Shown: positions 1 through 6,801 of the stretch, in pieces
How the letters are laid out: each line of letters starts with the position of its first letter
Position numbering within the stretch: position 1 is the first letter of the stretch
Translations under genes and position numbers: made by a program
The notes under the pieces: model-generated
What the model was told of the DNA's origin: nothing
Database searches by the model: none
The model's input: only the letters and a program-made list of their open reading frames with translations
Origin: Dehalococcoidia bacterium
GTDB taxonomy: Bacteria; Chloroflexota; Dehalococcoidia; Tepidiformales; Tepidiformaceae
Length of the DNA stretch: 18,425 bases
Direction: 5' to 3'
Assembly: GCA_023228745.1 (NCBI GenBank)
Contig: JALOAP010000014.1
Location: 1 to 18,425, forward strand

Positions 1-45
1 GATACCGAGGAGGATCTCCCCCTGCTCTTCTTCGCGTCCGCGCAT
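1..45 (-). CDS. N-terminus of a gene cut by the window edge, product unknown
   Basis: Reading on the minus strand, an ATG at 45-43 is preceded by a strong purine-rich ribosome binding site (GGAGGAGGG at about 58-50, spacing 4). The 15 visible codons read MRGREEEQGEILLGI and stay open to the window edge. Codon use is normal for the region. The strong SD makes this a credible gene start downstream of the alcohol dehydrogenase in the same direction. Fifteen residues are too few to name a family. Confidence 0.45.
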   Translation of the reverse strand, partial: MRGREEEQGEILLGI

Positions 46-116
46 CGTGCCCTCCTCCGCCTGAAGCCACGATCCCACATCCGTCCCGTTAAGCCGATCC
101 CTTCTTCAACACCCTG

Positions 117-1196
117 CTAGAACGTGAGGACGGTGCGCGCCACTTCGCCAGCTTTCATCGCCCGGAAAGCTTCGTTGACATCCTCGAGCGAGCCGGTGCG
201 AGTAATCATCTCGTCCAGCTTCAGGCGGCCCTGCAGGTAGAGCTCCACGTAGCGCGGCATGTCCTTGCGGAAACGGTTGGAGCCCATGTTCGAACCGTGG
301 ATGCGCTTCTCGGCGAGGAAGGCCGTGCCGTCGAGCTCGATTTTCTGGCCGACCGGGATCATCCCGATGATGGTGGCCGTGCCGCCGCGGCGGAGCGCTT
401 CGAAGCACTGCTCGGCTGCGCGCTTGTTCCCAATCGCCTCGAAGGTGTACTCCGCTCCGCCGTCGGTCATCTCAATGACCTTCTGCACGGGGTCACCGGA
501 GGATGCGTCGACGACATGGGTGGCGCCGAGCTCCTTCGCGGTTGCCAGCTTCGATTCGACCATGTCGACGGCGATGACCTGGCCGGCGCCGGCGATTCGC
601 GCGCCCTGGATGGCCGACAGGCCGACGCCGCCCGCTCCCCAGACCGCGACCGATGACCCCGGCTCGACCTTCGCCGTGTTGAGCACTGCGCCGACGCCGG
701 TCATGACGCCGCATCCGATGAGTGCCGCCCGGTCGAGGGGCATGTCTTCGCGAATCTTCACGACCGCGTTTTCGTGCAGCAGCATGTGCTCCGCGTAGCT
801 GGAAACGTTCAGAAACTGGAAGACGGGATTGCCGTTCCAGGTGTACTTCGGCGCGTCGCCCATGCCGCGCTTGGTCGAGGGGCTCTGGCACAGGTTGGGC
901 CGCCCCGAAAGGCAATCTTCGCAGTGACCACAGAAGACCGAGAGGCAGGCGATGACGTGGTCACCAGGCTTCACGTATGTCACCTGCTCGCCAACTTCTT
1001 CGACGATGCCCGCAGCCTCGTGCCCGAGAATTGCCGGCGCGGGGTATGGATACAGCCCGTCGACAAAGTGCAGGTCGCTATGGCAGACACCGCTCGCGAC
1101 TGTGCGCACGACGATCTCGTGCGGCCCGGGCTTATCGATCTCCACCTGCTCGATGGTCAACGGCTGTTGCGGACCGTGGAAGATTGCGGCCTTCAT
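117..1196 (-). CDS. Zinc-dependent alcohol dehydrogenase (MDR superfamily, class III-like)
   Basis: A 359-residue medium-chain dehydrogenase/reductase that oxidises an alcohol (or a thiol-bound hydroxymethyl group) with NAD(P). The N-terminal GroES-like domain shows the catalytic zinc residues: Cys in SGVCHSD, the GHEAAG zinc-ADH signature, and the later Cys in IGCGVMTG. The structural zinc lobe is complete (CGHCEDCLSGRPNLC, four Cys). The Rossmann domain carries GAGGVG followed by the acidic residue of AVDM, typical of NAD preference. Length is normal for the family. The ATG at 1196 is chosen because AAGGAGGG lies 7 nt upstream; a start seven codons further up would place this SD inside the gene. 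The overall pattern resembles bacterial class III or mycothiol-type enzymes, but the substrate cannot be told from sequence. It is transcribed alone or together with the truncated gene at 1-45. Confidence 0.93.
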   Translation of the reverse strand: MKAAIFHGPQQPLTIEQVEIDKPGPHEIVVRTVASGVCHSDLHFVDGLYPYPAPAILGHEAAGIVEEVGEQVTYVKPGDHVIACLSVFCGHCEDCLSGRPNLCQSPSTKRGMGDAPKYTWNGNPVFQFLNVSSYAEHMLLHENAVVKIREDMPLDRAALIGCGVMTGVGAVLNTAKVEPGSSVAVWGAGGVGLSAIQGARIAGAGQVIAVDMVESKLATAKELGATHVVDASSGDPVQKVIEMTDGGAEYTFEAIGNKRAAEQCFEALRRGGTATIIGMIPVGQKIELDGTAFLAEKRIHGSNMGSNRFRKDMPRYVELYLQGRLKLDEMITRTGSLEDVNEAFRAMKAGEVARTVLTF

Positions 1197-1230
1197 AAGA
1201 TTCCCTCCTTGCAGCAATCGCTACGCGCGC

Positions 1231-1236
1231 ATCCTA
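1231..1236 (-). promoter_or_regulatory. Candidate -10 box for the alcohol dehydrogenase
   Basis: The minus strand reads TAGGAT about 35 nt upstream of the ADH start codon, giving a leader of about 28 nt. No convincing -35 hexamer is seen at the expected distance, so this is weak support. Confidence 0.3.
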
Positions 1237-1490
1237 CATGAAGGACCGAGGGAGGAAACTTCCTTCCTGGTCTCGCCGCTTCGTCCCATACGAGATTGGG
1301 CCCGCTGTGGAAACGCTCCCCGGCCGCTCCTGCCTGTGGACCTGTCACTCGGCGGCAGGTGAGAGGGCGGAGGAGACGCTCCGCCCATCCGCGACCGGCG
1401 TGTGGGAGACCGCCATCCGTGGCACGCACGCTGCTGCCGCCTCGCCGCCTGCGACATGTTCGTAAGGGTGCGTTGCACGTCTGAAATCAA
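1237..1490. other. Hairpin-rich intergenic region without a visible gene
   Basis: The 361 bp between the two divergent genes holds no ORF with a ribosome binding site and family resemblance. It contains a perfect 8-bp stem GGGCGGAG / CTCCGCCC with a 6-nt loop (1365-1372 and 1379-1386). Beside it lies a 6-bp stem CCTGCC / GGCAGG (1329-1334 and 1354-1359). A short AGGAA/TTCCT dyad lies near 1250. On the minus strand most of this lies upstream of the TAGGAT box, so it would be transcribed only if another promoter exists. I looked for cobalamin, T-box, TPP and guanidine riboswitch core motifs and did not find a convincing match. Confidence 0.4.
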
Positions 1491-1535
1491 CACGGCACCG
1501 TGCTGTGATTACGGTTGGTGATGTGAAGCTAGCAT
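1491..1535 (+). promoter_or_regulatory. Palindromic operator candidate and -10 box upstream of the membrane protein
   Basis: CACGGCAC-C-GTGCTGTG at 1491-1507 is a 17-bp dyad with one mismatch. A -10-like TAGCAT lies at 1530-1535, 22 nt before the ATG at 1558. The dyad therefore sits around or just upstream of the -35 position, where activators or repressors bind. The -35 hexamer itself is not recognisable. Confidence 0.35.
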
Positions 1536-1557
1536 CCCATTATGTGGAGGTTGCGAG

Positions 1558-2178
1558 ATGGCAGACATGAGTCGAGAAGGCTTCGAACAGCGCGAGAAGA
1601 TGCAATCCGGGGCGTACAACCTGGAGCATTTCGGCGCCTATGTGGCCGCGGTGGTTGCGATTGCCATGGCCGTCATCGGTTTGCTCATCGGGTTTGGCCA
1701 GCTCGACGCGTGGGACACCGGTCTCGCTGCCGACGAGGTCACGGCACCGATGAGCGCCACCTGGTGGGACGGTGTGCTGTGGCTCATCGGGGCGCTGTCG
1801 CTGTACATGCTGTCGACAGCGTTGCACCAGACCCAACATCACTTCGGGCGCATGCCCAGTAGCCTCGACAGCACCAACCGGACGCTGTGGGCGGGCGAAC
1901 ACCTGGCCGCCTATATCGCGGCCATTGCCGCCATCGCGCTCGGTGTCATCGGGCTCCTCGTCGCCTATGACGCGTTCGGCAACGACAACACCGTCTTCGA
2001 CGGTCTGCTCTGGATGTTCGCCTCGTTCGGCGCCAGCATCGCGACGGTCACGCTCCACACGGTTGGCCACCACCAGTCAGCCACCGAAGAGGACTACATC
2101 ATGTCGGTCGTCGAGCGGTACTCCACCAGCCCGCGGACGACGGGTGCGCGGGTCCCTGGCACGGAGCGCCGCCCCTAG
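1558..2178 (+). CDS. Four-helix membrane protein with an internal duplication (unknown function)
   Basis: A 206-residue protein with four predicted membrane helices (about 26-46, 72-89, 117-137, 149-166). It consists of two copies of one two-helix unit. In helix 1 of each unit, residues 22-46 and 113-137 align with an offset of 91: both start with EH and share AAYxAA and VIGLL. In helix 2, residues 69-95 and 146-172 align with an offset of 77: both have a DGxLW core and end in LHxxxHH (H90, H94, H95; H167, H171, H172). Unit 1 has a loop about 14 residues longer. The repeated histidines at the membrane edge could bind metal or haem, which is inference. The C-terminus is short and polar. The start is fixed by GGAGG 7 nt upstream of the ATG. 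The gene is monocistronic, bounded by a terminator hairpin. I do not recognise the family. Confidence 0.85.
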   Translation: MADMSREGFEQREKMQSGAYNLEHFGAYVAAVVAIAMAVIGLLIGFGQLDAWDTGLAADEVTAPMSATWWDGVLWLIGALSLYMLSTALHQTQHHFGRMPSSLDSTNRTLWAGEHLAAYIAAIAAIALGVIGLLVAYDAFGNDNTVFDGLLWMFASFGASIATVTLHTVGHHQSATEEDYIMSVVERYSTSPRTTGARVPGTERRP

Positions 2179-2198
2179 GCGACAACGAGCCTTTATCG

Positions 2199-2226
2199 GC
2201 GGGCCTGTCCAAGCGGACAGGCCCGC
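2199..2226. terminator. Bidirectional terminator hairpin between convergent genes
   Basis: A perfect 12-bp stem (GCGGGCCTGTCC / GGACAGGCCCGC) with a 4-nt AAGC loop lies 20 nt after the membrane protein stop and 10 nt from the end of the convergent ABC permease gene. There is no long U tract on either strand, so termination may be partly structure-driven. Confidence 0.7.
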
Positions 2227-2235
2227 ATTCCTGTG

Positions 2236-3030
2236 CTATTCGATGAGCCGGCGGCGCATGCCGACGAGTGCCAACCAGTAGAAGACTGCGGTCACGACGA
2301 GGAGCCAGGCGAGGTTCCCCAGGTGGCCTAAGGCGAGCTCTCCCTCGATTAGCCCGCGGTAGAGATTCACAACGTGGGTGAGCGGGATGAACCAGCCGAG
2401 CACCTGGGCCCAACGCGGCAAGTCCTCGAGCGGAAAGAACGCGCCGCCGAACCAGAACATCGGATTGATGACCAGGTTGAAGAAATAGCTGAACTGGCTC
2501 ATCGCCCGCGCGACCGACGCGAAGCAGAGCGAAATAGCGCTGAACAGCAGCCCCGGCACGACGGACAACGGGATGATCAGGATCGCGAGCGGCGAGTCGA
2601 CCATGTGGTACCAGGGATTCAGAGCGACCGCGACCAGCAGGATGTAGGCGCCATTCATCATCGACCTGGTGGTGCCCCACAGGAGCTCCCCGGTGATGAT
2701 GTCGTCGACGCTGACGGGCGTGGCCATGATCGCCCGGTAGGTTCCTTGCATCTCCAGGCGCACGTAACTGCCCCAGGAGCACTCGAACACCGCCGCGAAC
2801 ATTGGGAACATGGCGAGCAGTCCCGGCGTCAGGAACTCGACGTACTTTTCGCCACTGGCCAACTGCACGAACTGGCCAAGCCCCAGCCCCAGCGCGAAGA
2901 TCACGATCACGGGCTCGACGAGTTGCGCCACGAACTCCGATTTCCAGAGCTGGAGCAGCACGTCGCGGTGCCGTTGCCAGACGCGCCATGCGCCAATCGA
3001 AAGGTCCGGACGGACCGCAAACGCACTCAA
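2236..3030 (-). CDS. ABC-2 type permease, NodJ-like
   Basis: A 264-residue inner-membrane permease of the ABC-2 family with about six helices. The NodJ/daunorubicin-type pattern is clear: an N-terminal amphipathic stretch, the first helix EPVIVIFALGLGLG, the central GTYRAIMATPVSVDDIITGE segment, the helix-rich NPMFWFGGAFFPLEDLP signature, and the closing IPLTHVVNLYRG. It would form the membrane channel for the ATPase encoded just upstream. I choose TTG at 3030 as start: AGGGGG lies about 8 nt upstream, and the TTG overlaps the TGA stop of the ATPase, a classic translational coupling. The reading frame continues further upstream, but that part lies antisense-like over the ATPase gene and carries no family similarity. 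The exported substrate is unknown; NodIJ homologues outside rhizobia are usually general drug or lipid-type exporters. Confidence 0.88.
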   Translation of the reverse strand: MSAFAVRPDLSIGAWRVWQRHRDVLLQLWKSEFVAQLVEPVIVIFALGLGLGQFVQLASGEKYVEFLTPGLLAMFPMFAAVFECSWGSYVRLEMQGTYRAIMATPVSVDDIITGELLWGTTRSMMNGAYILLVAVALNPWYHMVDSPLAILIIPLSVVPGLLFSAISLCFASVARAMSQFSYFFNLVINPMFWFGGAFFPLEDLPRWAQVLGWFIPLTHVVNLYRGLIEGELALGHLGNLAWLLVVTAVFYWLALVGMRRRLIE

Positions 3031-3950
3031 TCGAGTAACCCCCTGCCAGTCAGGCGGAGGAACACGTCCTCCAGGTTCCCCGGGCGCAGGAACGCCCGCG
3101 ACGGATCGTTCACGTGCTCGGCGATTTCGCGAGTCGCCCGTGGCGCTCCGAAGACGTACACGATGTCCTCCACCTCTTCGACCGCTACCCCCGGGATGCC
3201 CTGCACCTCGCCAAGCAGTGGCGCGCGTTCGTGGGCATCCATACGCAGCTCGAGCACCTGGTCCCCGGCGTGCTCGGAGATGAGGGCCAGCGGCTTCCCT
3301 TCCGTGAGGATCCGGCCGCGATGGACGATGACCAGCCGGTCGCAGAGGTGAGCGGCTTCGTCCATGTAGTGGGTGGTCAGCAGCATGGTGACACCCCGGT
3401 TCTTGAGCAGCCGGAGCTTTTGCCACACGAGGTGGCGCGCTTGCGGATCGAGGCCTGTGGTCGGCTCATCGAGCACAAGGATCTGCGGCGCGTGTACCAG
3501 CGCACGTGCAATCACGAGCCGCCGCTTCATACCGCCGGAAAGGTCGTCGACGCGCGCATCCGCCCGTTCGCTGAGTTGAAACAGGGCGAGCGACTCTTCG
3601 ATGCCAGCCAGCGCCTCGTGTTTGGGAATGCCGTAGTAGCGCGCATAGACCGCAAGGTTCTGGCGGACCGAGAGGTCGGGGTCGAGGTTGTCTTCCTGCG
3701 GGACGATTCCCAGCACGGACTTCACATCGCGGGCCTGCTTGCGCACGTTCATGCCGGCCACCCGCAGCTCACCCGCAGTCACAGGAGAGACACAGGAGAT
3801 CATCTTGATGGTCGTGCTCTTGCCGGCGCCGTTCGGGCCCAGGATGCCGAAGCACTCGCCATCCAGCACGTTGAACGAAACACCATCCACGGCACGGAAC
3901 GAACCAAAAGACTTCACGAGGCCGACGGCCTCTACCGGATACTGCTGCAC
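3027..3950 (-). CDS. ABC transporter ATP-binding protein, NodI/daunorubicin type
   Basis: A 307-residue nucleotide-binding subunit that powers the adjacent ABC-2 permease. Walker A GPNGAGKST is at residues 38-46, the Q-loop region PQEDNLDPD at 84-92, signature LSGGM at 137-141, Walker B ending in LDEPTTG with D161/E162, and the H-loop in TTHYMDEA. The PQEDNLDPD segment is characteristic of the NodI branch (drug resistance ATP-binding subfamily). A C-terminal accessory domain of about 80 residues follows. The start is GTG at 3950 with only a weak GAGG-type SD. It is first in a two-gene operon whose promoter candidate lies at 4084-4112, leaving a leader of roughly 130 nt. Confidence 0.93.
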   Translation of the reverse strand: MQQYPVEAVGLVKSFGSFRAVDGVSFNVLDGECFGILGPNGAGKSTTIKMISCVSPVTAGELRVAGMNVRKQARDVKSVLGIVPQEDNLDPDLSVRQNLAVYARYYGIPKHEALAGIEESLALFQLSERADARVDDLSGGMKRRLVIARALVHAPQILVLDEPTTGLDPQARHLVWQKLRLLKNRGVTMLLTTHYMDEAAHLCDRLVIVHRGRILTEGKPLALISEHAGDQVLELRMDAHERAPLLGEVQGIPGVAVEEVEDIVYVFGAPRATREIAEHVNDPSRAFLRPGNLEDVFLRLTGRGLLD

Positions 3951-4083
3951 GTTGGGGACCTCACTTTGGGGGAAGGGACGCGGAAAGCGCCCGCAGTCGA
4001 ACGGACGGTGGGCATCCGTGGGGGGCGCGCGTTGGAGGCACGCCCGGAATCAGCGAGGTCGTTCGAAGATCATGCCGCGCTCG

Positions 4084-4112
4084 ATAGTAGCGATTGAAGG
4101 CACGGCAGACAA
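4084..4112 (-). promoter_or_regulatory. SigmaA-like promoter of the ABC exporter operon
   Basis: The minus strand shows TTGTCT (4112-4107), a 17-nt spacer and TACTAT (4089-4084). This is the best -35/-10 pair in the window. It points towards the ATPase start at 3950, just downstream of the hairpin that ends the TPR gene. Confidence 0.5.
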
Positions 4113-4132
4113 TTGCCCGAAAGTGCAAATCC

Positions 4133-4160
4133 CTGGGCCCGATGCAGAGGGCCCGGTTTT
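4133..4160. terminator. Terminator hairpin downstream of the TPR gene
   Basis: CTGGGCCC (4133-4140) pairs with GGGCCCGG (4149-4156) across an 8-nt loop, one G-U pair. The plus strand continues with TTTT. The only gene arriving here is on the minus strand (stop at 4201), where the hairpin lies 45 nt past the stop but the downstream tract is less U-rich. Confidence 0.45.
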
Positions 4161-4200
4161 CAGTCTTGCTCCGCTCCAGATGCGAACGGCCACGGAGGCG

Positions 4201-5031
4201 TTAGTCGAACGATTCGTCCTCAGTGGAGATTTGGACGCCAAGGCCGCCGGTATCGAGTTCGCTCTCCGATTCGTTCCAGCGCTCGTCGGAATCGTCGTCC
4301 GGGAAGTCCTCGTCTTCGAACTCCATCTCTTCGCCGCGGAGCAGGCCACGCCGGGTGTAGGCGCGGAAGTCCGTCGCGCGGGCCTGGGGGAAGCTCACTT
4401 TTCCGATCTGCGATGGGTGCTGATAGGTCTCGCGGAGCATGACCCGCAGGTCGCCCGCGGTAGTGACCATCGCAGCGGTGTACTCGTTCCCAGCGGCCAT
4501 CATCTTCGCCAGGCGCAGGCCGATGCGAGGCTCGACCATTCCGATGTAGTTCCCGTCGGTGGTCTTCGCGTTCACGGCGTTGCCCTGCACTTCGAGGAGC
4601 ACGACGTCGCCGGCATCGAGCAAATTCGCCTGGTTTCGATCGACCGCCTGCAGTGTGGCGACCGTCGCCTTGCCCGTCTCTTCGACGAAGAGGCGGGTAT
4701 CGAGCTTGCTGGGTGCAGCGCCGACGGCGTCGGTCATGGTGGCGAGCCGGTCGAGGTTCCGCTTGGCGATCGTGTTCGTGGGGTCGATTTCGATGGCGCG
4801 CCCATAGGCGGCACGCGCCTCGCCCACCTGTCCCACTTCGGAGAGGGCCTTGGCCAGCCGGTTGAGTGCCTCGGCCTCTTCGCCAAAGACGCGGATGAAT
4901 TCGCGATTGAGCGTCACCGCCTCATCCCAGCGGCTATTCACCGCGTGTTTCACCGCCTGTTCACTCAGTTGTTTTCGCAGTCGTGCCCGCTCTTCGGGAG
5001 TAAGTCCGTCAGTGTTTTCTTCGTGTGTCAC
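4201..5031 (-). CDS. TPR protein with C-terminal HIRAN-like domain and acidic tail
   Basis: A 276-residue cytoplasmic protein; no signal peptide or membrane helix. Residues about 24-97 form tetratricopeptide-like helices (WDEAVTLNREFIRVFG, ALNRLAKALSEVGQVGEARAAYGRAIEIDP), a protein-protein interaction scaffold. Residues about 118-215 form a second, beta-rich domain with a patterning like HIRAN domains (GDVVLLEVQGNAV, DGNYIGMVEPRIGLRLAKMM, then a strand and VMLRETYQHP). The last 45 residues are strongly acidic (EMEFEDEDFPDDD and following). The start is GTG at 5031 with no clear SD. HIRAN domains are known for DNA 3'-end or damaged-DNA contacts in other proteins; its presence here is a sequence-pattern inference. 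Function unknown. Confidence 0.82.
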   Translation of the reverse strand: MTHEENTDGLTPEERARLRKQLSEQAVKHAVNSRWDEAVTLNREFIRVFGEEAEALNRLAKALSEVGQVGEARAAYGRAIEIDPTNTIAKRNLDRLATMTDAVGAAPSKLDTRLFVEETGKATVATLQAVDRNQANLLDAGDVVLLEVQGNAVNAKTTDGNYIGMVEPRIGLRLAKMMAAGNEYTAAMVTTAGDLRVMLRETYQHPSQIGKVSFPQARATDFRAYTRRGLLRGEEMEFEDEDFPDDDSDERWNESESELDTGGLGVQISTEDESFD

Positions 5032-5114
5032 TCTGGCAACCCGTGTTCATTCGGAGGCACAGCTATCCGCACCGCTCGGCTCTCCGGCGGAACACTTTGC
5101 GTGGCCCGCGCGCT

Positions 5115-5134
5115 CGGCGCAAGCGCCGTACGAT
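5115..5134 (+). promoter_or_regulatory. Palindrome abutting a -10 box, near-leaderless start
   Basis: CGGCGC-AA-GCGCCG (5115-5128) is a perfect 6+2+6 dyad immediately followed by TACGAT (5129-5134). The ATG of the next gene is at 5141, only 6 nt after this -10 box, and has no Shine-Dalgarno sequence. The spacing is what a leaderless transcript would show. The palindrome overlaps the spacer and is well placed for a repressor. Confidence 0.45.
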
Positions 5135-5140
5135 AGATAG

Positions 5141-5752
5141 ATGGGAATCGATACGCAGGTGATCGACCGAGTACGGGCCGCGTGGACACGGATCGAAGAG
5201 CGCTGGGCCGCCTACGACCTCCATCTCCCGGGCTCGCCGTCATTCATCTGCCAGGCCGAAGCCTGCAGCGCCCACTGCTGCAAGGTCTACAGCGTCAGCC
5301 TCGGTGAACGTGAATTAGAGCGACTTTCCCGATTCAGCGGACTCGAACCGGTGGATCTCCTGGAGACCGAGAACGGCAAGCCCATCTCGCTCCCGCTCGC
5401 CCAGCCTTACCTGCTCGCTCGCGATGAAGGGCGCTGCGCGCTGCTCGGCGATGACCTTCGCTGCTCCCAGTACCATGGCCGGCCGGAAGCGTGCCGTCTT
5501 TACCCACACTTTGTGATCTTTCTCAACGAGACCACCGGTAGACCGGTCCACGGCGAACTCCGCGAGATGAGCGCTTCGATGCGGATGCTGCTGGAGGGAG
5601 AGCAGCCGGAGCCCTATCTTCCGCTGCTGCTGCGTCACATTGAATGTCCGGGTTTCACCGGTCCGCCACTGCCAGCGGACGCCTGGCACCAGCTCGCGGA
5701 AGAGACGTTTCGGCTCCAATACCTGCCGATGCAAGAGCTAAAGTGGCGCTGA
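5141..5752 (+). CDS. YkgJ-family cysteine cluster protein
   Basis: A 203-residue soluble protein of the CxxCxxCC (YkgJ-type) zinc/iron-chelating family. The first cluster is C37, C42, C46, C47 (FICQAEACSAHCC). The second is C99, C108, C118, in GRCALL, LRCSQYHGRP and ACRLYPHF. C171 is a further candidate ligand. The RP(x)ACRLYP segment is the conserved hallmark. Members are thought to bind iron or an Fe-S cluster; the role of most is not established. Start: the ATG at 5141 fits the family N-terminus but has no SD, and a -10 box lies 6 nt upstream, suggesting leaderless translation. The divergent neighbour is the TPR gene. Confidence 0.88.
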   Translation: MGIDTQVIDRVRAAWTRIEERWAAYDLHLPGSPSFICQAEACSAHCCKVYSVSLGERELERLSRFSGLEPVDLLETENGKPISLPLAQPYLLARDEGRCALLGDDLRCSQYHGRPEACRLYPHFVIFLNETTGRPVHGELREMSASMRMLLEGEQPEPYLPLLLRHIECPGFTGPPLPADAWHQLAEETFRLQYLPMQELKWR

Positions 5753-5772
5753 GCGGCTAGCGGACGATTCGC

Positions 5773-5778
5773 TACAGT
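5773..5778 (+). promoter_or_regulatory. Candidate -10 box (TACAGT) for the DMT transporter
   Basis: TACAGT lies 24 nt upstream of the GTG start at 5802. The same hexamer occurs at 7235-7240 and 17184-17189, each upstream of a plus-strand gene. No -35 is recognisable. Confidence 0.35.
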
Positions 5779-5801
5779 AATCACGAGGTAATGCCCGCTT
5801 C

Positions 5802-6758
5802 GTGACATCCAGACAGGTCTCTGCCCTTCTCATCACCGCCGCCATCTGGGGCGGCTCCTTTCTTTACATCCGCGTCCTCGTCGACGCCGGAACTGAGGCG
5901 ACCGGTGTGGCCGCCATCCGTGCCGCAGTGGGCGCGGTCACACTGCTCCCGTTCGCGTACTTCTCGTGCCGCCTCCTCCCCCGTGACACGCGCACCTGGC
6001 TTGCGATTTTCGCACTCGGCATCCTGAACTTCGCTGCCCCGTGGACGCTCATCGCGCTTGGACAGGAACACATCCCCAGTGGGGTGGCCAGCATCGTGAA
6101 CTCGGCGCTTCCGTTCTGGACGGCGATCTTCACCGTGCTGCTCGTCCGCAGCGAGCGGCTTGGCACGGTGCAGGTAGTGGGGCTGCTGGTGGGGTTCTCC
6201 GGTGTGGTCGCGCTGCTCGGTAGCGACCTTGGCGACCTCCGCGGCGACGCCGCACGCGGTATCGGTTTCATGCTGGTCAGTACCGCCCTCTACGGGCTGG
6301 CAAGCGTGATCATCCGGCGCTGGCTCACGCACGTCACGCCCGTCGCACTCACCATCGGCCAGGTGGGATTCGCTTCGCTCTTCCTGGTACCGATCTCCTT
6401 CGCCGCCAACGCCTACGACGATGCGGAGTTCGGGATCGCCGAGGTCTCGTCCGGGTTGGCGCTCGGCGCGTTGAGCTCCGGCATCGCGGTGATCCTGTTC
6501 ATGTGGCTCATCGCGCAGGTGGGCGCGGTGCGGGCGTCGGTGGTTACGTACCTGATGCCACCAATCGGCGTGTTTCTCGGCTGGGCAGTGTTGAGCGAGC
6601 CTATCGGCTGGAACCTGGTGGCTGGCCTCGTGCTCATCGCGTCTGGTGTGGCGCTGGTGCAGGGGCTCCCCGGACTGGGGCCGCGCCTCCGGGTCCGCCC
6701 GGCGCCCGCCGTCCAATCCCCAAGCGAACCGCGGCAGCCGGTTGCGCCGCGGGAGTAG
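5802..6758 (+). CDS. EamA/DMT-superfamily transporter
   Basis: A 318-residue inner-membrane protein with about ten helices arranged as two EamA repeats (roughly residues 6-140 and 150-290). The first repeat opens with the typical AAIWGGSFLYIRV and contains the ALGQEHIPSG..SIVNSALPFWTAI signature. The second shows ASVVTYLMPPIGVFLGW, the usual proline-containing EamA motif. Such proteins export amino acids or other metabolites; the substrate cannot be predicted. The start is GTG at 5802. GAGG is 13 nt upstream, a long spacing. An ATG at 5791 runs into a stop after four codons and is not the start. It follows the YkgJ gene by about 50 bp. Confidence 0.9.
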   Translation: MTSRQVSALLITAAIWGGSFLYIRVLVDAGTEATGVAAIRAAVGAVTLLPFAYFSCRLLPRDTRTWLAIFALGILNFAAPWTLIALGQEHIPSGVASIVNSALPFWTAIFTVLLVRSERLGTVQVVGLLVGFSGVVALLGSDLGDLRGDAARGIGFMLVSTALYGLASVIIRRWLTHVTPVALTIGQVGFASLFLVPISFAANAYDDAEFGIAEVSSGLALGALSSGIAVILFMWLIAQVGAVRASVVTYLMPPIGVFLGWAVLSEPIGWNLVAGLVLIASGVALVQGLPGLGPRLRVRPAPAVQSPSEPRQPVAPRE

Positions 6759-6801
6759 GATTCCGGCAACACAGCACCGCCGGTCGTTGGGAGGAAGGCA
6801 C

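Noticed and set aside
1320..1450. Cobalamin-riboswitch-like GGGAGACCGCC on the plus strand near 1407-1425
   Set aside because: Only part of the B12 box is matched, with a missing base, and the other conserved blocks of the riboswitch are absent.
3031..3426. Upstream extension of the ABC permease frame (396-residue version)
   Set aside because: It overlaps the ATPase gene in another frame, is Pro/Arg/Gly-rich without family resemblance, and the TTG at 3030 has a good SD and coupling.
2374..4097. Long plus-strand open frames opposite the ABC exporter genes
   Set aside because: Antisense shadows typical of high-GC DNA; no SD or recognisable domain, while the minus-strand frames carry complete ABC motifs.
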